A DNA stretch of 53,355 nt. It comes from DSUN01 sp035527715. GTDB lineage: Bacteria; Planctomycetota; PUPC01; DSUN01. A program made the position numbers and the translations under genes. Where the stretch lies: NCBI GenBank assembly GCA_035527715.1, contig DATKZY010000240.1, positions 1 to 53,355 on the forward strand. The letters run 5' to 3'. Positions 42,489 through 50,266 of the stretch are shown one piece after another. How positions within the stretch are numbered: the stretch's first letter is position 1; each line of letters starts with the position of its first letter. The notes under the pieces were generated by a model. It saw nothing but the letters and a program-made list of their open reading frames with translations, searched no databases and was not told the DNA's origin.

Positions 42489-43688
42489 ATGGCGAAGCGT
42501 TCCAAGCGTCAACTGGGGTTTGCCACGCAATGCGTCCGGGCGGGGGACCCGGTGGACGACCAGTGGGGCTCGGTGGCCCCGCCCATCTACCAGACCTCGA
42601 CGTTTGCGTCGGCCGACACGCGGGCGCAGTGGGAGATCATCGAGGGGAAGCGCCCCGGCCACTGCTACACGCGCTACAGCAACCCGACCACGCGCGGCCT
42701 GGAGGTCAAGGTGGCCGCCCTCGAGGGCGGTGAGGACGCCGTGGCTTTCGCCAGCGGCATGGCCGCCGTGAGCGCCTGCGTCCTCGCCTGTGTCAAGGCG
42801 GGCGACCACGTGGTCGTCCAGCGCGACGTCTACGGCGGCACCTTCGAGGTCTTCCACCGCCTCCTCCCGCGCTTCGGCGTGAAGGTCGCGACCGTGAACG
42901 CCACCGACCTCGCCCAGGTCCGCGCCGCCGCACGCAGGGGCACGAAGCTCCTCTACGTCGAGACCCCCGCGAACCCGCTCCTGAGCGTCGTGGACCTCGC
43001 CGGCGTGGCCGCGATCGGCCGCAAGGTGGGCGCGACGACGATGTGCGACTCGACCTTCGCCACCCCGGCCAACTGCCGCCCGCTGGAGTTCGGGATCGAC
43101 GTCGTGCTCCACTCGGCCACAAAGTACCTCGGCGGCCACGCCGACGTGATGGCCGGCGTCGCCGTCGCAACCACCGCATTCTGCGACAGGCTGGAGGACA
43201 TGCTGCGCATCCTGGGCGGCGTGCTCGACCCCTTCGCCGCCTGGCTCGTCACCCGCGGCATCAAGAGCCTCGGGCCGCGCGTCGCCGTCCACAACGCCAA
43301 CGCGATGGCCTGCGCCGAGTTCCTCGCCGGCCACTCCCGCGTGCGCGCCGTCCACTATCCCGGCCTCCCCAGCCACCCGCAGCACGAGCTGGCGAAGCGC
43401 CAGATGCGCGGCTTCGGCGGAGTGCTGAGCTTCGAGGTGGACGGGACGGCGCGGGCGACGTCGGCCGTCGTGGACCGCCTCCGCATGTTCCGCGTCGCGC
43501 CGTCGCTCGGCGCCGTCGAGTCGCTCGCCCTTCAGCCGGCCGCCACCACCCACTCGAAGCTCTCGCCGCGCGAGCGCAAGGCCGTGGGCATCCGCGACAG
43601 CCTGGTGCGCCTGGCCTGCGGCATCGAGTCGGCGGAGGACCTGGTGGACGACCTCCGCCAGGCCCTCGGCGGGCGTCGGAGGCGGTGA
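42489..43688 (+). CDS. PLP-dependent transsulfuration enzyme (cystathionine gamma-synthase/lyase family)
   Basis: A 399-residue Cys/Met metabolism enzyme. Landmarks are PPIYQTSTF, the phosphate-contact YTRYSNPTTRGLEVKVAALEG, AFASGMAAVSACV, YVETPANPLLSVVDL, the Asp in MCDSTFATP and the PLP lysine in VLHSATKYLGGHADVMAGV. The end has SLGAVESLALQPAATTHSKL. Family members make or cleave cystathionine or release methanethiol from methionine. Which reaction applies cannot be decided by eye. GGAGA lies upstream of the ATG. Confidence 0.9.
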   Translation: MAKRSKRQLGFATQCVRAGDPVDDQWGSVAPPIYQTSTFASADTRAQWEIIEGKRPGHCYTRYSNPTTRGLEVKVAALEGGEDAVAFASGMAAVSACVLACVKAGDHVVVQRDVYGGTFEVFHRLLPRFGVKVATVNATDLAQVRAAARRGTKLLYVETPANPLLSVVDLAGVAAIGRKVGATTMCDSTFATPANCRPLEFGIDVVLHSATKYLGGHADVMAGVAVATTAFCDRLEDMLRILGGVLDPFAAWLVTRGIKSLGPRVAVHNANAMACAEFLAGHSRVRAVHYPGLPSHPQHELAKRQMRGFGGVLSFEVDGTARATSAVVDRLRMFRVAPSLGAVESLALQPAATTHSKLSPRERKAVGIRDSLVRLACGIESAEDLVDDLRQALGGRRRR

Positions 43689-43711
43689 GCCGCCCCCTCA
43701 CGGGTTGCCCC

Positions 43712-44800
43712 ATGAACACCGTTCGCGGCCTCTTTGCCCCAGTGCCTCGCCTTGCTGCCCCAGTGGCCACCCTGGGCGCCTTCGACGGAGTCCATCGCGG
43801 CCATCAGCGCATCCTCGCCGAAACCGTCGCCTGGGCGCGAGACGCCGGCGGCCAGGCCGTGGTCCTGACCTTCGACCCGCTGCCGAAGGCCGTCGTGGGG
43901 CCGGGCGGCGCCCTGTGCATCACCTCGCTCCCGCACCGCCTCGCCCTGATGCAGCAGTGCGGGCTGGACCTGGCCGTCGTCGTGCCCTTCGACGCCACGG
44001 TCGCCGAGATGCCCGCCGAGCGATTCGTCCGCGACGTGTTGCTGGGCTGGATCGGGGCGCGGCGCGTGGTCTTCGGGCGCGACTCGACCTTCGGCCGCAA
44101 GGCCGAGGGCGACCTCGCACTCCTCCGACGCCTGGAGGCCGACGGCCTGCTCGCCGTCCGCTCGCCGGCCCCCGTGCGCTACCGTGGCGGCATCATCTCC
44201 AGCACGGCCATTCGCCAGGCCATCGGCGCCGGCGGCCTGCGGGCCGCGGCGGCCATGCTCGGCCGCCCCTTCTCGCTCCTGGGCACCGTCGTGCGCGGCG
44301 AGGGGCGGGGGCGCTCGCTCGGCTTCCCCACCGCCAACCTCGACCTCCACCACGAGGCCATCCCGCCCGACGGCGTCTACGCCACCTTGGCCCATGTCCC
44401 CTCCGTTGCTGGAAGTACAGACACAGGCAAGATGCCTGTGCCACCAGAGCGTGACAGCGGTGGCACAGGCTTCCAGCCTGTGGGTGGGGGAGGTGAAGGT
44501 GGCGCAGGCTTCCAGCCTGTGCATTTCCCTGCCTATCCAGCGCTCACCTACGTCGGCCGCCGCCCCACCTTTGCCGCCGATGATGCGGCCACCAGCATCG
44601 AGGTCCACGTCATCGGCCTCGAGGCCGACCTCTACGGCCTCGACATCGAGGTGCGCTTCGTCCGGAGGCTCCGCGGCGACCAGCGCTTCCCCTCGGCGGA
44701 CGCCCTCGTGGCTCAGATGGAGGCCGACCGCCGCGCCGCCCTCCGCGCCTGCCGCGCCGCGCTCCGACGCACGAGACCCGGCCCCACCACCCCCAGCTAA
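43712..44800 (+). CDS. ribF: Bifunctional riboflavin kinase/FAD synthetase with an in-frame repeat insert
   Basis: A 362-residue RibF. The FAD synthetase half has TLGAFDGVHRGHQRIL, VLTFDPLPKAVVGP and SSTAIRQAIGAGGL. The riboflavin kinase half begins GTVVRGEGRGRSLGFPTANL and ends YVGRRPTF and GLDIEVRFVRRLRGDQRFPS. Between PPDGVYATLAHVP and YPALTYVGRRPTF some 40 extra residues (TGKMPVPP, GTGFQPV twice) are encoded by palindromic repeats at 44422-44522. They fall where normal family members have a short turn. The ATG at 43712 lacks a good ribosome site; an in-frame GTG at 43685 overlapping the upstream stop is an alternative. Confidence 0.9.
   Translation: MNTVRGLFAPVPRLAAPVATLGAFDGVHRGHQRILAETVAWARDAGGQAVVLTFDPLPKAVVGPGGALCITSLPHRLALMQQCGLDLAVVVPFDATVAEMPAERFVRDVLLGWIGARRVVFGRDSTFGRKAEGDLALLRRLEADGLLAVRSPAPVRYRGGIISSTAIRQAIGAGGLRAAAAMLGRPFSLLGTVVRGEGRGRSLGFPTANLDLHHEAIPPDGVYATLAHVPSVAGSTDTGKMPVPPERDSGGTGFQPVGGGGEGGAGFQPVHFPAYPALTYVGRRPTFAADDAATSIEVHVIGLEADLYGLDIEVRFVRRLRGDQRFPSADALVAQMEADRRAALRACRAALRRTRPGPTTPS
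44422..44522. repeat. Three palindromes inserted in frame within ribF
   Basis: CACAGGCAAGATGCCTGTG (44422-44440), CACAGGCTTCCAGCCTGTG (44464-44482) and GCAGGCTTCCAGCCTGTGC (44504-44522) are each near-perfect palindromes. Repeats of the CACAGGC...GCCTGTG type are dispersed in planctomycete genomes. The whole insert keeps the reading frame open. Confidence 0.85.
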
Positions 44801-44868
44801 CAAAGGCGTGCATCGCCCCACATACTCTACGAGGGCGGAGTTCACCACACAGGAAAGGACGGAACCCC

Positions 44869-45924
44869 ATGCGAATGCAGCGGTGCTTGGCGGCGCTCGT
44901 GGCCCTGGCCGTGGCTTGCCCGGTGGCGCACGCGCTCGACATCGAGAAGCCCCGAAACATCATCCTCATCGGCTGGGACGGCGCGCAGCGGCAGCACGTG
45001 CACGAGGCCCTCGACCGCGGCGAGCTGCCCACCCTCAAGGCCCTCGCCGCCGAAGGCGTGATGCTCGATGTGGACGTGAAGGGCACCACGGACACCAAGG
45101 CCGGCTGGAGCCAGATCCTGACGGGCTACAACCCCGACGTCACAGGCGTCTACAGCAACGGGCGCTACCGCGACGTACCGAAGGGCCTCAGCCTCTTCGA
45201 GCGCCTCGAAGAGCACTTCGGCAAGGACGATTTCGTCACCGTCGCCGTCATCGGCAAGAAGGGCCACTGCGGCGAGATCGACCCCCCGAAGAAGACCAAG
45301 CTCGAGGCGGGCAAGGACGCCGAGCCCCCGGTCAAGGAGAAAGCCAAGGGCAAGCGAAAAGGCCGCCAGCCCGGCGCCGGCAAGGCCGCCCAAGGGCAGA
45401 TCGTCGAGGAGGACGGCGTGAAGTACCGCGTCTTCGGCGGCTCGCCCTACTACACCATGCACTTCGCCTGCGATACCTGGGAGTTCGGCCTCATGCAGGA
45501 CGCCAAGGTGGGCACCCGCGCCCTCGCGCTCCTCGAACAGCACAAGGACAAGCCGTTCTTCTTCTTCGTCCACTTCGCCGAGGTGGACCACAGCGGCCAC
45601 AAGCACGGCGAGAATTCCAAAGAGTACAACGACGCCCTCATCTCCAACGACACGTGGACGGGCAAGATCCTCGAGAAGCTGAAGGAGCTGAAGCTCGACG
45701 ACAAGACGCTCGTCTACGTGACCGCCGACCACGGCTTCAACGAGGGGGCGAAGAACCACAGCAAAGCGCCGTTCATCTTCCTCGCCACCAACGACAAGCG
45801 GGTGCAGAAGCCGGCGACCCCCACCACGCGGGCCGACGTGCCCGCGACCATCCTGGCCCGCTTCGGCTTCGACCTGGCCAAGCTCCAGCCCCCGCTGGCG
45901 GGAAGGCCCCTCGTCGCACGCTGA
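44869..45924 (+). CDS. Secreted alkaline-phosphatase-superfamily protein
   Basis: A 351-residue secreted protein (signal peptide CLAALVALAVACPVAHA). Metal and nucleophile motifs are IILIGWDGAQR (Asp near 37), TTDTKAGWSQILTGYNP, FFVHFAEVDHSGHKHG and VYVTADHGFNEGAKNH. It is shorter than the enzyme at 206 and exported. A lysine-rich segment (KEKAKGKRKGRQPGAGKAAQ, about 163-182) looks like a linker. The substrate is unknown; sulfatase activity is unlikely without the Cys/Ser-x-Pro-x-Arg motif. The stop codon falls at the start of the repeat element 45922-46004. Confidence 0.82.
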   Translation: MRMQRCLAALVALAVACPVAHALDIEKPRNIILIGWDGAQRQHVHEALDRGELPTLKALAAEGVMLDVDVKGTTDTKAGWSQILTGYNPDVTGVYSNGRYRDVPKGLSLFERLEEHFGKDDFVTVAVIGKKGHCGEIDPPKKTKLEAGKDAEPPVKEKAKGKRKGRQPGAGKAAQGQIVEEDGVKYRVFGGSPYYTMHFACDTWEFGLMQDAKVGTRALALLEQHKDKPFFFFVHFAEVDHSGHKHGENSKEYNDALISNDTWTGKILEKLKELKLDDKTLVYVTADHGFNEGAKNHSKAPFIFLATNDKRVQKPATPTTRADVPATILARFGFDLAKLQPPLAGRPLVAR

Positions 45925-46004
45925 TCTTTGCTTACATGCGTGCGCTTCGGCAGCCCGCGTTCGGGGGCTGGCCCGGAGCGCCTGGAAAGATGTGGGCAAA
46001 GACA
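45922..46004. repeat. Short MITE-like element supplying a stop codon
   Basis: The ends TGATCTTTGCTTACAT (45922-45937) and AAGATGTGGGCAAAGAC (about 45987-46003) are inverted. The inner GGGGGCTGGCCCGGAGCGCC matches the right part of the element at 8890-9170 (GGGGGCTGGCCCAGAGCGCC). The TGA at its left end is the stop of the phosphatase gene. Confidence 0.65.
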
Positions 46005-46020
46005 AGCGCCCCGCCGCCCG

Positions 46021-46770
46021 CTACTCGCTGAAGTCCAGAATGTCGAAGTCCTCGTAGTGATGGAAGTCCAGCACGGAGAGCGGGGCGGAGCTGGTGAGCT
46101 CCTTGCCCTCCTCGAGGTACACCGAGTAGTCGTAGCGGCAGACCGCGAAGCGCCAGCGGTCGCCGAGCTGCGGCCTGGGCGCCGTGCCCGCGAACGCCGT
46201 CCACGGGATCGCCGCCTCCACGATCCAGCCCTTGTCGCGGTCCTTCCAGCTGTTCAGCGTCCCGCTGATCGCCACGGCCGCCTTGATGCCCGAATCCCAG
46301 TCCTTCCAGCGGTCGAGCGAGCCGGCCGCCCCCCGTCGCCCGATCAGCAGATCGAGCACCGTGCCGAGCGGGGTCACGTGAATCTCGTAGTAGGCCGGCT
46401 CCACGTCGCTCGGCTTCAGGAACAGCTCCGCCACGTCGTCCTCCCACGTCCACGAGTCGCGGTCCTTCTTGATCGCGAAGATGTCGAAGTCCTCCATCAC
46501 CATCGCCAGGTACAGGCACTCGTTGTCCCAGAGCAGTTGGGCCGAGCTGGGGTGGCGGGGCTTCTTGCCGTCGGGCGGGATGCGGAAGTCGTCGAGCGCG
46601 TAGGCCCGTTCCCAGGCCGACTCATCGAGCTTGCCGTCAATCGTGATCTTCCCGACCACCCGGCGGCAGGGCACGATCCGCGCCCTGCCCGTCGTCGCCT
46701 TCGGCGCCCCGGGGAAGCACCCCGCCGCGAGCAACCCGACGACCGCGACGCCCAGCACTCGATACCTCAT
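46021..46770 (-). CDS. Lipoprotein with CBM9-like carbohydrate-binding domain
   Basis: A 249-residue lipoprotein: hydrophobic segment VLGVAVVGLLAAGC gives a lipobox (LAAGC). The rest is a family-9-type carbohydrate-binding domain: KITIDGKLDESAWERAYALD, SAQLLWDNECLYLAMVMEDF, WEDDVAELFLKPSDVEPAYY and WIVEAAIPWTAF. Planctomycetes use such domains on surface glycan proteins. AAGGAG precedes the ATG at 46770, so a ten-residue upstream extension is dropped. Confidence 0.83.
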   Translation of the reverse strand: MRYRVLGVAVVGLLAAGCFPGAPKATTGRARIVPCRRVVGKITIDGKLDESAWERAYALDDFRIPPDGKKPRHPSSAQLLWDNECLYLAMVMEDFDIFAIKKDRDSWTWEDDVAELFLKPSDVEPAYYEIHVTPLGTVLDLLIGRRGAAGSLDRWKDWDSGIKAAVAISGTLNSWKDRDKGWIVEAAIPWTAFAGTAPRPQLGDRWRFAVCRYDYSVYLEEGKELTSSAPLSVLDFHHYEDFDILDFSE

Positions 46771-46808
46771 CGTGTACTCCTTGATTGGCTTGTGGCTCAC
46801 CCCTGCCG

Positions 46809-46837
46809 ATTCTAGCCGCCCCCGAGCCGCGTGTCAA
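46809..46837 (-). promoter_or_regulatory. Promoter of the CBM9 lipoprotein gene
   Basis: On the reverse strand a perfect TTGACA (46832-46837), a 17-base spacer and TAGAAT (46809-46814) lie 38 bases before the ATG. Confidence 0.65.
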
Positions 46838-47108
46838 CCAAGCCTCCCCCCTCGCCAAGCTCAGCAGTCTGATCTGCGGGAATCGTGAGACTTCAGGCGG
46901 CTGAAGTGTCACCGGGAATCCACTTTCTACCCAACGCGGGAGGGCGAGGCTCCCGCCGAGCCGCGCCGACGGCCAGACTGCGGCTCCGCCGGAGCGTCGC
47001 CCCCCCCGGCCCGGCACTTTCCGCAGCAGAGCCGAGTTGGAGATAGCTCTGGCGCCGGCTTGGAGGCGTCGGAATCGAGCGTGATGTCCCCCCGACTGGC
47101 CCAACCCG
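46838..47108. repeat. Gap with a GCGGGAG palindromic repeat
   Basis: GCGGGAG (46936-46942) and CTCCCGC (46950-46956) form a hairpin in a segment (46936-47005) rich in CCGCCGGAG-like motifs, similar to dispersed repeats in planctomycetes. No gene is supported in this gap. Confidence 0.5.
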
Positions 47109-48368
47109 CTAACCCTTCGATGATCCTCGTCTTCGACGATCAAGCACCCGACAGATCAGGAACCCGATGACAACCCCGGCAAGCACCAATGCGACGGGGG
47201 CCAGGATCCCGGGCGCATGCCCACGCGCCTCCTCCGCCTCACCTTCGTGTCCCGGTTGGGTGCGAGTCTCGCCAAAGACCTCTCTGGGGGGTCTTCTGCC
47301 TTCCTTGAGGCCCGCCTCTACTTCCGCAGCAAGTTCTGCGACCTGCGGGTTCGGATCGTTCTTGAGGGGTTCCACATATGCCATGAGGGATCGGTCTCCC
47401 CGCTTCCACAGATGCACCAATGCAGCGTACCGCTTGGCGTGATCATCCGAAGAAAGGAGTTCACGGTACACTTCGCGCGGCACGGTTATGCCCTGCTCGT
47501 CACACACATCGAACATGGTTTCACACACATAGAAGAAGCCGGACTTGCCGATCCTGAGGATAGCGTCGCGGCCGGCATCGGTTCCCGCGAACTTGGCGAG
47601 TGCCTGTAGAACGGTGTGGGCCGAGTAAGGGTCCAGTGTCGCGCCCAACTCCAGGTGGGTCACAACCCTGGGATCGTCCACATACGACAGGAGATCCACT
47701 GTTCGCCTCAGCCGCCAGAGCTGGTCATCGTCAAGACGCGTCCCGCGCCCTATGACTTTGAGCTCTACCAGGGGCTTGGCATACCCTGCAATGGCTGCGT
47801 CTGTCAGTTGCCCTGGGCTGACCGAGACCTGGAATTGCCCGGTCAGCGAACGCTCGGGTCGCTGGCTGAACCATTCCGCGTCTTCCCGGTACCTAACCCT
47901 GTAGCTCACGGTGAACTTCCTTGGGCTCTGGTTATGGAATCTGAACCGCTGCTTCAGAGGAAACGTGATACGCAATTCCTCCCGAGGCCCCAGCGTGCGG
48001 AGCTCCACGCCGGGATCTGAGGAGTACATGCCCTGGGTCAGAGGCGGAGCCGCTGGAGTCGCGTCACGATCATTGCATGTCAGAGACACCCCCAGCGCGT
48101 CTGGGTACTCCATGAGAATGGCCGTCTCGCCGTCAGAAAAGCTTCTGACGCTGAACAGGACGGGAATGGGCCCCGCCAATAGAGCGGGCCCGGCGACAGG
48201 TGTGAATCTGACCTCGATGGTGGGCTGTCCGGCAAGCGACACCGTCCACAACCACACTTCCAGGACACAGCCCAACACCGGCGTTGAGCACCACAATGTC
48301 CGCATGGAGTTTCTGCGGGCGATGGGCAGGGGTATGTCGCTGCGGGTGTCCAGCAGGGGAGTGGTCAT
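47109..48368 (-). CDS. Hypothetical membrane-anchored protein
   Basis: A 419-residue protein I do not recognise. A signal or anchor segment (CSTPVLGCVLEVWLWTVSLA) follows a 20-residue charged start. The mature N-terminal half is beta-rich (IEVRFTPVAGPALLAGPIPV, RKFTVSYRVRYREDAEWF). A helical, HEAT-like part follows (DDPRVVTHLELGATLDPYSA, HAKRYAALVHLWKRGDRSLM). A C-terminal helix GILAPVALVLAGVVIGFLI and a basic tail end it. The DNA is less G+C-rich than its neighbours. GGAGG lies before the ATG at 48368 and a good promoter precedes it. Confidence 0.65.
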   Translation of the reverse strand: MTTPLLDTRSDIPLPIARRNSMRTLWCSTPVLGCVLEVWLWTVSLAGQPTIEVRFTPVAGPALLAGPIPVLFSVRSFSDGETAILMEYPDALGVSLTCNDRDATPAAPPLTQGMYSSDPGVELRTLGPREELRITFPLKQRFRFHNQSPRKFTVSYRVRYREDAEWFSQRPERSLTGQFQVSVSPGQLTDAAIAGYAKPLVELKVIGRGTRLDDDQLWRLRRTVDLLSYVDDPRVVTHLELGATLDPYSAHTVLQALAKFAGTDAGRDAILRIGKSGFFYVCETMFDVCDEQGITVPREVYRELLSSDDHAKRYAALVHLWKRGDRSLMAYVEPLKNDPNPQVAELAAEVEAGLKEGRRPPREVFGETRTQPGHEGEAEEARGHAPGILAPVALVLAGVVIGFLICRVLDRRRRGSSKG

Positions 48369-48392
48369 GGCGCCGCCTCCAAGGCTGTCCTG

Positions 48393-48421
48393 ATGATACG
48401 CCGGCGGGACGGGGGCGTCAA
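48393..48421 (-). promoter_or_regulatory. Promoter of the hypothetical membrane-anchored protein
   Basis: On the reverse strand TTGACG (48416-48421), a 17-base spacer and TATCAT (48393-48398) lie 24 bases before the ATG at 48368, confirming that start over longer frames. Confidence 0.6.
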
Positions 48422-48433
48422 GGGGAAGGAGGG

Positions 48434-48468
48434 GTGTTCGGGGGGCGGTGTTCGGTTGTCGGGTACGG
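48434..48468 (+). repeat. Solo heptad-repeat end
   Basis: Units GTGTTCG, GGGGGCG, GTGTTCG, GTTGTCG and GGTACGG follow each other exactly every seven bases. They match the left end of the four-helix-bundle element at 22181-22217, including the GGTACG terminus. No gene is attached. Confidence 0.65.
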
Positions 48469-48727
48469 AGGGGGACTCGATGGCGGGATGATTGGGGGCA
48501 GAAGGGCTGGGGGACCTGTCCCCCAGACCCCCTGGGGTTTTCCGCTTTGGGGCCAACGGCAACCGTGCGTCGCACGGGAACGGTCGAACCGGCGGAGATG
48601 GCGGCGGGGAGGGGGGGTGATCACCTTGGCCGAGGCGGGGAGAGGCCGGCTCGGGCGAGGAAGCGGATGCATGTGCTTGATATGACAAGGCTTATGGCGG
48701 TGCTGTGGCGCTGTGGCGCTTCCCGTC
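48469..48727. other. Non-coding repeat field, left part
   Basis: A perfect hairpin CTGGGGGAC/GTCCCCCAG (48507-48526) and several G-runs are present, with ATGATTGGGGGCAGA (48488-48502) resembling the arm motif at 8743-8768. No open frame here has family resemblance or a ribosome site. Confidence 0.4.
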
Positions 48728-48771
48728 AAGATGATCAACCCCCGTGTTGCGCGCGTGATCACCTTGATCAT
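48728..48771 (-). repeat. Third member of the AAGATGATCA hairpin family
   Basis: AAGATGATCA (48728-48737), a loop with CCCCCGTGTTGCGCGCG, then TGATCA (48756-48761) and TGATCAT (48765-48771). Reverse-complemented it aligns with the second stem of the unit at 8472-8616, sharing GATCACGCG and GGGGTTGATCATCTTG. Confidence 0.7.
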
Positions 48772-48779
48772 GTTGCCTC

Positions 48780-48951
48780 GGATTGACTCGCGCCCCCCCG
48801 GAGGGGCGCGAGTCAATCCACCCCCGAGGCTCGGCGGGGTGCAGCGACGTAAGTCGTTGCGGGCTAATTAGTTGCAGCCTGCGGAGTGGATGCTAAGCGC
48901 TGCGGTTTGACTCGCGCCCACCAGAGGGGGGAAAAGGGCGCGAGTCAAACC
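48780..48951. repeat. Pair of covarying hairpins with smaller stems between
   Basis: Stem A: GGATTGACTCGCGCCCC (48780-48796) with its perfect complement (48803-48819). Stem B: GGTTTGACTCGCGCCC (48904-48919) with its perfect complement (48936-48951). The third base differs (A versus T) and is compensated on both right arms. Between them are GCAGCGAC/GTCGTTGC and GGCT/AGCC stems. No coding is seen. Confidence 0.75.
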
Positions 48952-49067
48952 AGTCGGCAGACGGAGGAGGAAGGACGGTGGGGCTGGCAGCTCCAGTTCC
49001 GGGCGCCGCCGGGCGGCAAGGCGAGGACGCCCTGGTTCGGGGGGCGGTCTGCTTCCCGCTCTTGCGC

Positions 49068-49096
49068 TTGACGGGTCGGTTGCTTTCGGCTACCAT
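49068..49096 (+). promoter_or_regulatory. Candidate promoter of the third oxidoreductase
   Basis: TTGACG (49068-49073), a 17-base spacer and TACCAT (49091-49096) lie 58 bases before the ATG at 49155. Confidence 0.45.
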
Positions 49097-49154
49097 CGGG
49101 GTGTCTGGTCTGGAGGCACACTGCCCCGAGGGTTTCCCCCGGAGGACCATCGGC

Positions 49155-50246
49155 ATGTCGAGGAAATATGGTTTCGCGCTCATCGGCTGCGGCGCCGTGG
49201 GCTCGCATCACGTCACCGCCATTTCGCAATTGCGCAATGCGCGGCTCGTGGCCGTGTGCGATGTGTTCGAGCCAAGCGCCCGGCGCTGCGGGGAACGCGC
49301 GGGCGTGCCCTGGTACACCGAGTACCACAAGATGCTGGAGCGGGACGACGTGGATGTGGTGAGCATCTGCACGCCGTCGGGCCTGCACATGGAGCCCACT
49401 CTCACCGCCATTGCAGCGGGCAAGCACTGCGTGGTGGAGAAGCCTCTGGAGATCGCGCTCGACCGGTGCGACAGGATGATCGCAGCGGCGGAGAAGGCAG
49501 GCGTGCAGCTCGCGACCATCTTCCCCTCACGCTTCGGCCTCGCCGCCCAGGAGCTGCGGAAGGCCGTGGACGCGGGGCGGTTCGGGCGGCTCACGATCGG
49601 CGACGCCTACGTGCGCTGGTGGCGCGAGCAGAGCTACTACGACAGCGGCGGCTGGCGCGGCACGTGGAAGCTCGACGGCGGCGGCGCACTGATCAACCAG
49701 ACGATTCACAGCGTGGACCTCATCCAGTGGTATATGGGGCCGGCGAAGGCCGTCGCCGCCGTGGCGGGGTGCCTCGCCCACACGGGGATCGAGGTGGACG
49801 ACGCGGCCATCGTGGCGGTCGAGTGGGCCAACGGCGCGCTCGGCGTGATCCAGGGCACGACGGCGGCGTGGCCGGGCCTCGACCGCCGCGTCATCATCTC
49901 GGGCGATGCGGGGAGCGCGATCCTGGAGGAGGACAAGCTGGCCTTCTGGCAGTTCCGCCGCGAGCGGGCGCGCGACGCGCGGATCCGCGCGGGCGAGGTG
50001 GGCGCCGAGGACATGGGCAGCGGGGCCTCCGACCCCATGGCCTTCAGCCCCGAGAACCACCGCCGCCAGCTCGCCGACCTCCTCCGCGCCCTCGACCGCG
50101 GCACGAAGCCGCTCGTGGACGGCGCCGAGGGCCGCAAGAGCGTCGAAATCGTCCTCGCCGCGTATAGGTCCGCCGAGACGGGGAAACGCGTGGAGCTGCC
50201 GCTTCCCTCGAGCTACAGGCCGGGTAGGAAGGGATTCACCGCCTGA
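49155..50246 (+). CDS. Cytoplasmic Gfo/Idh/MocA family oxidoreductase
   Basis: A 363-residue NAD(P)-dependent sugar or cyclitol dehydrogenase without signal peptide. It shows the Rossmann motif ALIGCGAVGSHH (about 7-18), SICTPSGLHMEPTL and the catalytic lysine in VVEKPLEIALDRCD near 100. The C-terminal domain has WKLDGGGALINQTIHSVDLI with the conserved catalytic His. GGAGG is nine bases before the ATG. It is followed 20 bases downstream by a sugar isomerase/epimerase, a common pairing for inositol- or sugar-type catabolism. Confidence 0.88.
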   Translation: MSRKYGFALIGCGAVGSHHVTAISQLRNARLVAVCDVFEPSARRCGERAGVPWYTEYHKMLERDDVDVVSICTPSGLHMEPTLTAIAAGKHCVVEKPLEIALDRCDRMIAAAEKAGVQLATIFPSRFGLAAQELRKAVDAGRFGRLTIGDAYVRWWREQSYYDSGGWRGTWKLDGGGALINQTIHSVDLIQWYMGPAKAVAAVAGCLAHTGIEVDDAAIVAVEWANGALGVIQGTTAAWPGLDRRVIISGDAGSAILEEDKLAFWQFRRERARDARIRAGEVGAEDMGSGASDPMAFSPENHRRQLADLLRALDRGTKPLVDGAEGRKSVEIVLAAYRSAETGKRVELPLPSSYRPGRKGFTA

Positions 50247-50266
50247 CTTTCGAAGGGGTTTTGCCA

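Noticed and set aside
43685..43711. GTG start of ribF overlapping the upstream stop
   Set aside because: The GGAGG is only two bases away and the added residues are not family-like; the ATG at 43712 is kept, though its own ribosome site is weak.
48780..48951. Integron attC site
   Set aside because: The stems are perfect and lack the bulged bases and GTTRRRY core pair arrangement of attC, and no integrase is present.
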